A stretch of DNA of 41,895 nt from Alphaproteobacteria bacterium. Lineage in GTDB: Bacteria; Pseudomonadota; Alphaproteobacteria; SHVP01. The position numbers and the translations under genes are program-made. The notes under the pieces are model-generated. The model was not told where the DNA came from. It did no database searches and saw nothing but the letters and a program-made list of their open reading frames with translations. The stretch spans positions 1-41,895 of the forward strand of contig SHVP01000010.1 of the NCBI GenBank assembly GCA_009694165.1, read 5' to 3'. Positions 25,802 to 33,750 of the stretch are shown in pieces (the first letter of the stretch is position 1; every line of letters starts with the position of its first letter).

Positions 25802-26770
25802 TCAAACCTCTAATATGGTCGAACCGGTGGTCCGCCGCGCTTCGAGGTCGACATGGGCCTGGGCGGCATCCCTGAGGGCATAACGCTGACCGATCCGCAC
25901 GACAACGATGTTCTTGCGCAGGACGTCGAACAGCGCGGCCGCCGCCGCCAGTAGATTGGCGCGACCGGCGACGTGGCCAGGCAGGGTCGGATAGATCAGG
26001 AAACGGTCGACCGGCAACTTGGTCGCGACCTCGCGTGGTACCGAACCGGAGGCCGCACCATAGGAGGCGATCGTACCAAACGGCGCGGCCACCGAAAGAG
26101 ACTTCTCCAAGGTTGCCTTGCCGACCGCGTCATAGATCGCCGACGCGCCTTTGCCGGCGGTGAGGTCGCGCACTCGGGTGACGAAGTCTTCCTCGCTATA
26201 GACGATCACATGATCGCAGCCATGGGACTTGGCGAGGGCTGCTTTTTCGCGCGATCCGACGGTTCCGATCACGGTGGCGCCGAGGTGCTTGGCCCACTGG
26301 CAGACGATCAGACCAAGTCCGCCGGCCGCCGCATGGTAGAGGAGCGTGTCACCCGGCCCCAGACGGCGTACGCGCGTCACCAGCATATGCGCCGTCATGC
26401 CCTTGAGGAGTACGGCCGCGGCGATATCGTCGCCGATGTCGTCCGGCAAGGGGACCAGTCGCTCGGCGGGAAAGAGCCATGCCTCCGAATAGGCGCCCAT
26501 CTGGGAGGCGTAGCCCACCCGCTGGCCGACCTGCACTTCGGTCACCCCTGGGCCAATCGCTTCGACCACACCGGCTCCCTCACGGCCGAGCACGGCCGGC
26601 AAGGGACCCGGGTTGTACTCGCCGCGGCGAAAGTGAATGTCGATGTAATTGAGGCCGGCAAAACGGTGGCGCACACGGGCCTGCCCTGGCCCTGGTTCAC
26701 CGACGGTAACCGGTTCCCAGCGCAGATTCTCCGGCCCGCCCGGTGTGTGCAATCGAATGGCGTGCGGCAT
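25802..26770 (-). CDS. NAD(P)H:quinone oxidoreductase, paralog 4
   Basis: This 322-residue protein has NYIDIHFRRGEYNPGPLPAV in the catalytic half and a slightly changed cofactor loop, HAAAGGLGLIVCQWAKHLGA, with Leu where the other four have Val. The C-terminus DLEARRTTGSTILEV is standard. It abuts paralog 3. A 78 bp gap with a complex inverted repeat separates it from paralog 5. Confidence 0.92.
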   Translation of the reverse strand: MPHAIRLHTPGGPENLRWEPVTVGEPGPGQARVRHRFAGLNYIDIHFRRGEYNPGPLPAVLGREGAGVVEAIGPGVTEVQVGQRVGYASQMGAYSEAWLFPAERLVPLPDDIGDDIAAAVLLKGMTAHMLVTRVRRLGPGDTLLYHAAAGGLGLIVCQWAKHLGATVIGTVGSREKAALAKSHGCDHVIVYSEEDFVTRVRDLTAGKGASAIYDAVGKATLEKSLSVAAPFGTIASYGAASGSVPREVATKLPVDRFLIYPTLPGHVAGRANLLAAAAALFDVLRKNIVVVRIGQRYALRDAAQAHVDLEARRTTGSTILEV

Positions 26771-26787
26771 GATGGTCCTTTGTTGCC

Positions 26788-26833
26788 GGAGGGCGGACGC
26801 CCGCCGGGTCGCGCCAATGTGGTGGCGCCCTCC
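26788..26833. repeat. Nested inverted repeat between quinone oxidoreductase paralogs 5 and 4
   Basis: GGAGGGCG (26788-26795) and CGCCCTCC (26826-26833) are perfect complements. Between them lie two smaller dyads on the transcribed strand: GCGCCA/TGGCGC and GGGCG/CGCCC. The RNA could fold into one long stem or two small hairpins. It could be an mRNA processing or attenuation site. There is no T tract. Confidence 0.45.
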
Positions 26834-26848
26834 CCTCGTTCATTACCA

Positions 26849-27814
26849 TCAGGGCTTCAGAATGATCGACCCGGTGGTCTTGCGTGACTCGAGATCGCGA
26901 TGGGCCTGGGCGCCGTCCTTGAGCGCATAGGTGTGGTTGACGCTGATCTTGAGAATGCCCTTGGCAACCAGGTCGAAGAATTCGCCGGCCGCGGCCCGAT
27001 ATTCGTCGCGCCGACCGACCAGGGTCATGATCGACCCCTTGGTGTAATGAATGGACGGCGGCAGGTCGGCGATGGTCATGTCGGAGGCACCCGATGCCGA
27101 ACCGAACGTGCACAACGTGCCGTAGGTAGCGACACATTTGATCGAGTCCTTCGCGGTCGTCTTGCCGACCGCGTCGTAGACGGCGATGCAACCGCCGCCG
27201 CCGGTGACCTGCTTTACCCGATCGACGAAATTTTCCTTGGTGTAGTCGATCACTTGGGCCGCGCCATGGTTCTTGGCGAGTTTCGCTTTGGCGGCACTCG
27301 ACACCGTGCCGATCAGCTTCACGTTCAGGTGCCGGGCCCACTGACAGGCGAACAGTCCCACGCCACCGGCGGCGGCGTGGAACAGAACCCAATCGCCCGG
27401 TTTCACTTTGTGCGAACGGTTGAAGAGGTGTTGCACGGTCAGTCCCTTGGTAATCGCGGCCGCGGCCTGCTCGTCGCTGACCCCATTGGGGACCTTGACC
27501 AGAATGGCCTCGTTGATCAGGCGCCGTTCGCAATAAGCGCCGCGGGCGAGCGGGTAGCAGACGCGATCGCCGACCGCGAAGCCGCTCACCCCCGCTCCAA
27601 CCGCCTCGACGATTCCGGCTCCCTCGACACCCAGGATCGATGGAAAGACTGAGCCGGGGTGGAGACCGGCACGATGGTAGGTGTCGATGTAGTTGACGCC
27701 GATAGCGGTGTGCCGCAGCCGCACTTCGCCGGCGCCGGGCTCACCCACCTCGACGTCATCCCACGACAGTACCTCCGGACCGCCCGCCTTGAGGGCGCGC
27801 AATGCCTTGACCAT
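26849..27814 (-). CDS. NAD(P)H:quinone oxidoreductase, paralog 5
   Basis: This 321-residue family member has NYIDTYHRAGLHPGSVFPSI, GVEGAGIVEAVGAGV, the cofactor loop HAAAGGVGLFACQWARHLNV and the C-terminal DLESRKTTGSIILKP. It is closest to the canonical bacterial quinone oxidoreductase pattern and is the promoter-proximal copy of the array. It lies 8 bases after the dienelactone-hydrolase-like gene, so the two are probably co-transcribed. Confidence 0.93.
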   Translation of the reverse strand: MVKALRALKAGGPEVLSWDDVEVGEPGAGEVRLRHTAIGVNYIDTYHRAGLHPGSVFPSILGVEGAGIVEAVGAGVSGFAVGDRVCYPLARGAYCERRLINEAILVKVPNGVSDEQAAAAITKGLTVQHLFNRSHKVKPGDWVLFHAAAGGVGLFACQWARHLNVKLIGTVSSAAKAKLAKNHGAAQVIDYTKENFVDRVKQVTGGGGCIAVYDAVGKTTAKDSIKCVATYGTLCTFGSASGASDMTIADLPPSIHYTKGSIMTLVGRRDEYRAAAGEFFDLVAKGILKISVNHTYALKDGAQAHRDLESRKTTGSIILKP

Positions 27815-27822
27815 GATCGCTC

Positions 27823-28515
27823 CTACCCGATGTGTTTTTTGAAGAACGCTAGCGTCCGTTTTTCGGCGAGGTCCGCCGCGGCCTTGCGGTAGGCGTGTCC
27901 TCCCTTGCGGGCGAAAGCATGATCCTCGCCCGTATAGTCGTGGATCGTCACCTTCGCATTCTTGTCGAGACCGGCGTGGACCTTCTTTTGCGCTTCCAAC
28001 GGCACGAACTGATCGGCGCTGGCGATGTGAAGCAGCAGCGGACCCCGCATCCGGGACGCCTCCTCCAACTTGGTCTCGATGCCGATGCCGTAATAGCCGA
28101 CGTTAGCATCCGCGTCGGTGCGCGCCGAACAGAGATAGGCGAGAAAGCTGCCGAGACAAAACCCCATATCGCCGACCTTGGGACAACCCTCTTTGTTACG
28201 CAGGTGGTTGATCGCGTCTTGGATATCGGCCACGCCCTTGTCGACGTCGCACTTGCCGTAGAGTTCGAACGCCTTGGCGAACGACGCTTGATCTTCGCCG
28301 TTGATCTGGAGCCCCGGTTCGATGCGCCAAAACAGGTCCGGGACCAGCGTCACGTGGCCGGCTTTGGCGATATCGTCGGCGATGGCTCGCATCCAACTGT
28401 TGACGCCAAAGATTTCCTGGATACAGACCACCCCTGGGCCGGGGCCCGACGCCGGCTTGGCAAGATAGCCCATGAAATTGCCGCCACGCCCTTTGATGGT
28501 GATTTCCTGGCCCAT
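27823..28515 (-). CDS. Dienelactone hydrolase family protein
   Basis: This 230-residue alpha/beta hydrolase has the DLH signature: Glu34 in CIQEIFGVNSW, the Cys120 nucleophile in MGFCLGSFLAYL, Asp168 in ASADQFVP and His199 in GEDHAFARKGG. The Cys-Asp-His triad is that of dienelactone hydrolases, which open lactones in chlorocatechol breakdown. Many family members act on other esters or lactones, and there are no ring-cleavage genes nearby, so the true substrate is open. It lies just upstream of the quinone oxidoreductase array on the same transcript. Confidence 0.9.
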   Translation of the reverse strand: MGQEITIKGRGGNFMGYLAKPASGPGPGVVCIQEIFGVNSWMRAIADDIAKAGHVTLVPDLFWRIEPGLQINGEDQASFAKAFELYGKCDVDKGVADIQDAINHLRNKEGCPKVGDMGFCLGSFLAYLCSARTDADANVGYYGIGIETKLEEASRMRGPLLLHIASADQFVPLEAQKKVHAGLDKNAKVTIHDYTGEDHAFARKGGHAYRKAAADLAEKRTLAFFKKHIG

Positions 28516-28597
28516 GCTTCCTCCGCCTAGTTGTTGGTGTTCGTTGCCGGAACTCTAACGGGCCCGGGCGAGGCCTGTCACGGCGCCGCGGCCTGAA

Positions 28598-29092
28598 TCA
28601 AGCGAGCAGCGCGCCCTCGAGCCGAAGCAGGGCTTCCTTGGTGCCATGGCCGTCGCCGCCCGAGAAACCTCCGAGACGGCCGCCCGCGGCGAGCACCCGG
28701 TGACAAGGAACGATGATCGGAATCGGGTTGCGTCGGCAAGCGCCGCCCACCGCGCGCGGCGCCGTGCGCAGGCGGCGGGCGATGTCGCCGTAGCTTTGCG
28801 TCCCACCGTAACGAATGCCGCGAAGGGCACGCCACACCGTCTGCTGGAAGGTTGTTCCTTGCGGCGCCAACGGCAGGTAGAACGACCGCAGATCGCCGTC
28901 GAAATAGGCGTGCAGCTGACGTATCGCCTCGCGCAGGAGCGGAGTCGCCGACTGGATTGCGCCGCGACCCCAATCGAGCGCCACGATGACGTCCTTTTCG
29001 GCGCTGACGGTCACTTCGCCGAGCGGCGTATGCAGCGATAACTGGTGGGCAACGGTCCGATCTTTGCCGATGGCGACCGCGAGCGGGCGCAT
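28598..29092 (-). CDS. ogt: Methylated-DNA--protein-cysteine methyltransferase
   Basis: This suicide repair protein moves the alkyl group from O6-alkylguanine to its own cysteine. The 164-residue protein has the acceptor Cys130 in IPIIVPCHRVLAAGG, the DNA-reading helix TVWRALRGIRYGGTQSYGDI, and GGFSGGDGHGTKEALLRLEG downstream. There is no AraC-type Ada domain. The ATG at 29092 lies just after the stop of the small exported-protein gene (TGA at 29095). The longer frame to 29188 would overlap that gene. Confidence 0.93.
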   Translation of the reverse strand: MRPLAVAIGKDRTVAHQLSLHTPLGEVTVSAEKDVIVALDWGRGAIQSATPLLREAIRQLHAYFDGDLRSFYLPLAPQGTTFQQTVWRALRGIRYGGTQSYGDIARRLRTAPRAVGGACRRNPIPIIVPCHRVLAAGGRLGGFSGGDGHGTKEALLRLEGALLA

Positions 29093-29094
29093 CG

Positions 29095-29436
29095 TCAAAA
29101 GCGTCGCTCGGCGCGGGCGCAGTCGAGGGCGGCGCCGAAAAACTTGCCGTCGGCGGCAAACCGTCCCTGTCCGAGCACTCGGTTGCACTCGAGGATGGCG
29201 CTATCGCCTTCGCGTTGGGCGACGATCAATACGTCATCCGCCCGCGTGATGCGGAACGCCGTCTGCGCCGTGTCGAAGGCGCTGACCGTCCGGACGGTGC
29301 GGGCATCGAGATCGATGCGGTAGACGATCCCGGGGTCGGGCGACTGGGGAACCTGGCAGGCTAGCACGATCGGCTCGGCGGCGAGCGCCACCGAGGGCAG
29401 GCACAGGCAAAAGGCAATAAGGGCGAACCGATGCAT
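29095..29436 (-). CDS. Small exported protein of unknown function
   Basis: This 113-residue protein has a signal peptide (MHRFALIAFCLCLPSVALA, then AEPIV) and a Sec-type cleavage site after ALA. The mature part has cysteines in VLACQVPQ, ILECNRVLG and ALDCARAER, and is probably periplasmic. No family is recognised. The start at 29436 is preferred over the in-frame 29511, which overlaps the YyaL gene and hides the signal peptide. It lies between the YyaL-type gene and ogt, all in one direction. Confidence 0.7.
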   Translation of the reverse strand: MHRFALIAFCLCLPSVALAAEPIVLACQVPQSPDPGIVYRIDLDARTVRTVSAFDTAQTAFRITRADDVLIVAQREGDSAILECNRVLGQGRFAADGKFFGAALDCARAERRF

Positions 29437-29473
29437 GGCGACATTATAGCAACGACGCTGGCCGGGAGCGATT

Positions 29474-31498
29474 TCACCCGTCGGAAAGTTCCCCGGCGAG
29501 CGCTTCGGCATCGGTCACCGGCAGCGAGCAGGTCGTGCCGATACAAACATAGGCGGTCGCCTTGCCCGCCACTTGGCTCTTGCCGAAGGCCGGGTGACCC
29601 GCGGGCAGGGCCTCGCCCGGGCGGACCACCTGCAGAAGACGATTGATGCAAGGGGCGCCAAGAACTGCCTGGACCATCGCAGCAGCCGCGGGTTCCGTAC
29701 GCTCGCCGACGATGACCACTTGCACCGGTCGCATCAGGAAGTCGATGCCCGATAGGAACGTCGTGAGGGGAAAGAAGTTGCGCGTCACCTCCGGCGCGAA
29801 GGCGGCAATCAGCGCGTCGACGCGAGACTTGAACCGTTCCTCGCCCGTCAACAGCCAAAGGCAGGCCAGCATGCCGACCATCGTTCCGTTGCCCGCCGGC
29901 ACCGCATTGTCATGGGCCGAGCGCGGCCGCACGATGAGGACTTCGCCGTCGCTTGGCGTTTGGTAGTAGCCCCCCTGCGCTGGATCCCAAAAAAAGGCAT
30001 CGAGCGTCGTGGTCCAGGTCACCGCCCATTTCAGGTAGATGACCTCGCCAGTCGCCTCGTACAGGGCGATCGCCGCTCGCGCCATGTTTGCATAGTCCTC
30101 GAGCATGCCAAGGTTGCGAACCTTGCTGCCGCGCGCCGCGTGCCAGAGCCGCCCGCCCTTCGCCATGGTGCCGACGATAAAATCGAATGCGTGGATCGCC
30201 CCGGCGAGCCAGCCGCGCTCATCAAACGCCATCGCCGCGTTGACGATGGCCGCGATCATGAGGCCGTTCCAGTCGGCGAGAACCTTGTCGTCCCAACCAG
30301 GCCGCACCCGGCGATCGCGCGCCTCGAGCAGGACTTGCCGCCGGCGGGCGAGATCAGCCTCGCCCTCGGGGTCGCGCAGTCCGGGACGCTGGCTGCGATT
30401 GAGGATCGACGCACCCTCCCAATTACCGCCGGCCCGCACGTCGTAAACGGCTTTGAAGTCTTCGGCATCGGGCCCGAGCAACCGATCGATTTCCTCGGCT
30501 TGCCAGACGTAGAACTTGCCTTCCTCACCCTCCGAATCGGCGTCGAGCGAGGCGGCGAATCCACCGCCCTCGGCCACCATTTCACGAAACACCCAGCCGA
30601 TCGTTTCGCGAATTCGGTCGGCCAACAGCCGGCCGCCATCCTCGCGCCAGACCGTGGTCATGAGATCGACGAGCAGGGCGTTATCGTACAGCATCTTCTC
30701 GAAATGCGGGACGAGCCAGACCTCATCGGTGGAATAGCGGGCGAAGCCGCCGCCCAAGTGGTCGTAGATTCCACCCTGGGACATGCGTTCGAGCGAGATC
30801 TCGATGGCCTGGCGCAGATCGCCATTGCCGCTCCGGCAATAGCCGCGCCAGAGGAATTCAAGTCCCGTGGTCTGGGGGAACTTTGGCGCGGATCCGATGC
30901 CGCCATGGACGCGGTCGACGGCTTGGACCAGGCGCGCGGCCATCGCATCGAGCAACCCGGCGTCGAGGGAGGGCATCCCTTCGCGCGGCGGCAGGTCCGC
31001 CAGGCGCTGCAGCGCCCCAGTGAGCGACTGCGTATTCTTGCCGACCGCTTCTTCGCCGCTGCGATAGGTCTCGGAGATTCGTTGCAGCACGACGGCAAAA
31101 CCTGGGCGACCCCAGCGGTTCTCCGGTGGAAAATACGTACCTCCGAAGAACGGCTCGCGCTCCGGGGTGAGAAACATCGTCAACGGCCAACCGCCGCTCT
31201 CGCCGAGTAGGGAGAGGGCATGTTGGTAGATGACATCGATATCGGGGCGCTCCTCGCGGTCAACCTTGATGTTGACGAACAGATCGTTCATGAGCTTTGC
31301 GGTGTCGGGAGCCTCGAAGCTCTCGTGGGCCATGACGTGACACCAGTGGCAGGCGGCATAGCCGACCGACAGCAGGATGGGACGATTGGTACGCTTCGCC
31401 TCGGCAAAAGCCTCGTCGCCCCACGGCCACCAATCGACAGGATTGTCCTTGTGCTGCAGGAGATAGGGACTGGTCTCGTGGGCGAGGCGATTGGGCAT
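29474..31498 (-). CDS. Thioredoxin-domain protein of the YyaL/DUF255 (spermatogenesis-associated 20-like) family
   Basis: This 674-residue protein has an N-terminal thioredoxin-like DUF255 domain beginning [20 protein letters not shown], with the CHWC motif at residues 50-53. It is followed by a long (alpha/alpha)6-barrel region like that of N-acylglucosamine epimerases ([34 protein letters not shown], and so on). The full length matches the family. A redox or glycan-related role is assumed from the domains, but the reaction is unknown. It is divergent from the DUF6489 gene, with 143 bp between the starts, and is probably the first gene of the minus-strand block. Confidence 0.92.
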   Translation of the reverse strand: MPNRLAHETSPYLLQHKDNPVDWWPWGDEAFAEAKRTNRPILLSVGYAACHWCHVMAHESFEAPDTAKLMNDLFVNIKVDREERPDIDVIYQHALSLLGESGGWPLTMFLTPEREPFFGGTYFPPENRWGRPGFAVVLQRISETYRSGEEAVGKNTQSLTGALQRLADLPPREGMPSLDAGLLDAMAARLVQAVDRVHGGIGSAPKFPQTTGLEFLWRGYCRSGNGDLRQAIEISLERMSQGGIYDHLGGGFARYSTDEVWLVPHFEKMLYDNALLVDLMTTVWREDGGRLLADRIRETIGWVFREMVAEGGGFAASLDADSEGEEGKFYVWQAEEIDRLLGPDAEDFKAVYDVRAGGNWEGASILNRSQRPGLRDPEGEADLARRRQVLLEARDRRVRPGWDDKVLADWNGLMIAAIVNAAMAFDERGWLAGAIHAFDFIVGTMAKGGRLWHAARGSKVRNLGMLEDYANMARAAIALYEATGEVIYLKWAVTWTTTLDAFFWDPAQGGYYQTPSDGEVLIVRPRSAHDNAVPAGNGTMVGMLACLWLLTGEERFKSRVDALIAAFAPEVTRNFFPLTTFLSGIDFLMRPVQVVIVGERTEPAAAAMVQAVLGAPCINRLLQVVRPGEALPAGHPAFGKSQVAGKATAYVCIGTTCSLPVTDAEALAGELSDG

Positions 31499-31641
31499 GA
31501 TGACCGTGCCGATGGGGCCCGGACCATACCATCCGGACTCGCGGGCAACACCCGGCGCGTACTAGGGCTACGTCGTCGCGCCGATGGCGCCGGCGACCAC
31601 CAATTCCGCTATAAAGAGGCGCCCAAATTTTGGAGGGCATC

Positions 31642-31884
31642 GTGAAGTTTCATTTCGACATCGATTGCACGCCCGAAGAGGCGCGACAATTCCTTGGTCT
31701 GCCGGACGTGGCGACCCTCCAACAGGAGGTCGTCGACCGCCTGCGGGCAAAGCTGCTGGCCAACATCGAGGTTATGGACCCCGAGGCGCTGCTCAAACAG
31801 TGGACCCCAATGGGCAGCGCAGGTTGGCAACATTTGATGAAGACATTTTGGGGTCAGATGGGCGCCACCAAAAAAGAAGGTTAG
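31642..31884 (+). CDS. DUF6489 small protein
   Basis: The gene is read from GTG at 31642-31644, with GGAGGG four bases upstream, giving 80 residues beginning MKFHFDIDCTPEEARQFLGL. It is an acidic helical protein with PDVATLQQEVVDRLRAKLLA and WQHLMKTFWGQM. It resembles an alphaproteobacterial DUF6489 group with no known activity. The ferredoxin gene starts 11 bases downstream, so they are probably co-expressed. Confidence 0.8.
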   Translation: MKFHFDIDCTPEEARQFLGLPDVATLQQEVVDRLRAKLLANIEVMDPEALLKQWTPMGSAGWQHLMKTFWGQMGATKKEG

Positions 31885-31895
31885 GAGTTCCGACC

Positions 31896-32291
31896 GTGGA
31901 CGACATTGCCAAGACCATCGCGGAGGGCAAAAATCCGGCGGCTGCCGCGACGGACCCCAGCCCCTATTACTACCGTCACGTGTTCTGCTGCGTGAATGAG
32001 CGGCCCGACGGCCATCCGCGCGGCTGCTGCAAGGCCAAGGGGTCCGTTGCCCTGCGCGACTACTTCAAGGACAAGGCGCGCGAACTGAAGCTGAAGCGGG
32101 TCAGAATCAACCAGGCCGGGTGCCTCGATCGCTGTGAACTCGGCCCCACCATGGTCATCTATCCGGAAGGTGTTTGGTACACCTACCAGACCGAGGCGGA
32201 CATCGATGAGATCCTGCAAAAACATCTACTCGAAGGGAAACGGGTCGAACGGCTGATGCTGTTCACCGACCAGAAGGCGCTTCGTCCCTGA
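31896..32291 (+). CDS. (2Fe-2S) thioredoxin-like ferredoxin
   Basis: This 131-residue protein has a GTG start at 31896 preceded by AGGAG 8 bases away. The cysteines fit the thioredoxin-like ferredoxin pattern: Cys32 and Cys45 in the first loop (FCCVNERPDGHPRGCCKAKG), then Cys76 and Cys80 in INQAGCLDRCELGPTMVIYP, a C-x12-C and C-x3-C arrangement. Extra Cys31 and Cys44 sit beside them. The EGVWY stretch is also typical. Electron partners are unknown. It follows the DUF6489 gene by 11 bp and precedes mnmE by 75 bp. Confidence 0.88.
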   Translation: MDDIAKTIAEGKNPAAAATDPSPYYYRHVFCCVNERPDGHPRGCCKAKGSVALRDYFKDKARELKLKRVRINQAGCLDRCELGPTMVIYPEGVWYTYQTEADIDEILQKHLLEGKRVERLMLFTDQKALRP

Positions 32292-32366
32292 CCGCTGTAG
32301 CACCACGGGTGAGCGCGCCGCCGCACTCGGTTGGCGCCGGCGCGACGATTGCGGTCAAATGACGCT

Positions 32367-33689
32367 ATGCGCGACGACACCATTATTGCGGTCGCCAGCG
32401 GCGCGGGCCGCGCCGGCGTCGCCGTCATTCGCATCTCTGGTGCGGCCGCAGGGGACGTGCTGGTTCACCTCGGCGGCCGTGGGCTGCCGCCCGCCAGGCG
32501 GGCGCGGCTGCAAGATTTTCTCGATCCGCACACCGGAACGGTCATCGACCAGGGCTTGGCATTGTGGTTCCCGGCGCCGCGCAGCTTCACCGGCGAAGAC
32601 GTCGTCGAACTGCACATTCATGGTGGCCGGGCGGTCATCGCCGCCATCATCGCTGCCGCGACGCGCCTTCCGGATTGCCGGTTGGCGGAGCCGGGAGAGT
32701 TTTCGCGGCGGGCCTTCCAGCACGGGAAGTTTGATCTCACGCAGGCCGAAGGCTTGGCCGACCTCGTCAATGCGGAGACCGAGGCGCAGCGCCGCCAAGC
32801 CCTGCGGCAATTGGATGGAGAGCTGGGGGCGCTCTACGAAAGTTGGCGTCGTGAGTTGCTCGGTTGTCTGGCTCATGCCGAGGCCGATATCGACTTCGTA
32901 GAAGAGGAGTTGCCGTCCGACCTGGCTGCGGGGATAGCGTCTCGCGTCCGCGCCCTGATCGCCCCCATCCGCGGCCACCTCAATGATCGACGGATCGGCG
33001 AACGCACGCGAGATGGCCTCTATGCGGCCATCGTCGGCGCCCCGAACGTCGGCAAATCAAGCTTATTGAATCGGTTGGCGGGCCGTGACGCGGCGATTGT
33101 TTCGTCGACGGCGGGGACCACCCGCGATGTGATCGAGGTGCGTCTCGATATCGCCGGCTATCCGGTTACGGTGGCGGATACAGCGGGCCTTCGGGAAGCC
33201 AGGGATGCGATCGAGGGCGAAGGGGTCCGACGGGCGCGGGCGCGGGCGGAACAGGCCGACCTGATGATCGCGGTGTTCGATGCCCAGACATGGCCCGAAC
33301 GGGACGCGGCAACGCTGGCGCTGATGGACGAGCGGACGCTCAGCGTCGTGAACAAGGCAGATAAGGTTGGGCCACGCGCCACCGACCAAGCTTGTGTCGT
33401 GTCGGCGCTCACTGGCGAGGGCATGGCAGAGTTCTTTCGCGAACTCGAGCGTCGCGTCGACACCCTCATGACCGGGCGTGGGCCCGGCGTGCCGCTGACC
33501 CAGATGCGTCACCGCCTGGCGCTCGGGGAGTGTTGCGCGGCCCTCGAGCGCAGCCTTGCGGCGCCTGCCGCGGAGCTGCAGGCGGAGGACTTGCGGTTAG
33601 CGGCGCGGGCGCTTGGGCGGATAACCGGTCGTGTCGATGTCGAAGAGATTCTCGACGTTGTCTTTCGCGAGTTCTGCATCGGGAAATAG
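32367..33689 (+). CDS. mnmE: tRNA uridine-5-carboxymethylaminomethyl(34) GTPase
   Basis: MnmE works with MnmG to install the (carboxymethyl)aminomethyl group at wobble U34 of certain tRNAs. The 440-residue protein has the N-terminal folate-binding domain (SGAGRAGVAVIRISG), a helical domain, and the inserted GTPase domain with G1 GAPNVGKS at residues 224-231 and G3 DTAGLRE. The essential C-terminal CIGK is at 437-440. The start is the ATG 32367 (MRDDTIIAVASG). Its partner mnmG is 60 bp downstream. Confidence 0.97.
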   Translation: MRDDTIIAVASGAGRAGVAVIRISGAAAGDVLVHLGGRGLPPARRARLQDFLDPHTGTVIDQGLALWFPAPRSFTGEDVVELHIHGGRAVIAAIIAAATRLPDCRLAEPGEFSRRAFQHGKFDLTQAEGLADLVNAETEAQRRQALRQLDGELGALYESWRRELLGCLAHAEADIDFVEEELPSDLAAGIASRVRALIAPIRGHLNDRRIGERTRDGLYAAIVGAPNVGKSSLLNRLAGRDAAIVSSTAGTTRDVIEVRLDIAGYPVTVADTAGLREARDAIEGEGVRRARARAEQADLMIAVFDAQTWPERDAATLALMDERTLSVVNKADKVGPRATDQACVVSALTGEGMAEFFRELERRVDTLMTGRGPGVPLTQMRHRLALGECCAALERSLAAPAAELQAEDLRLAARALGRITGRVDVEEILDVVFREFCIGK

Positions 33690-33728
33690 GCGTCGTCGCT
33701 TTACTGGGAGTGAGGCGGGGGATACATT

Positions 33729-33750
33729 TCGGGCCCTCCGGAGGGCCCGA
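33729..33750 (+). promoter_or_regulatory. Perfect hairpin enclosing the mnmG ribosome-binding site
   Basis: TCGGGCCCTCCGGAGGGCCCGA is a 22-base perfect palindrome, able to form a roughly 9-bp GC-rich stem with a 4-base loop. The Shine-Dalgarno GGAGGG (33740-33745) is inside it, and its last base is the A of the mnmG ATG. A folded transcript would hide the ribosome site. No T tract follows, so it is not a normal terminator. Confidence 0.7.

Noticed and set aside
22767..27814. The quinone oxidoreductase row as an assembly duplication
   Set aside because: The five proteins differ throughout, so they cannot be copies created by misassembly.
31610..31615. TATAAA as -10 for the DUF6489 gene
   Set aside because: No believable -35 at the right distance.
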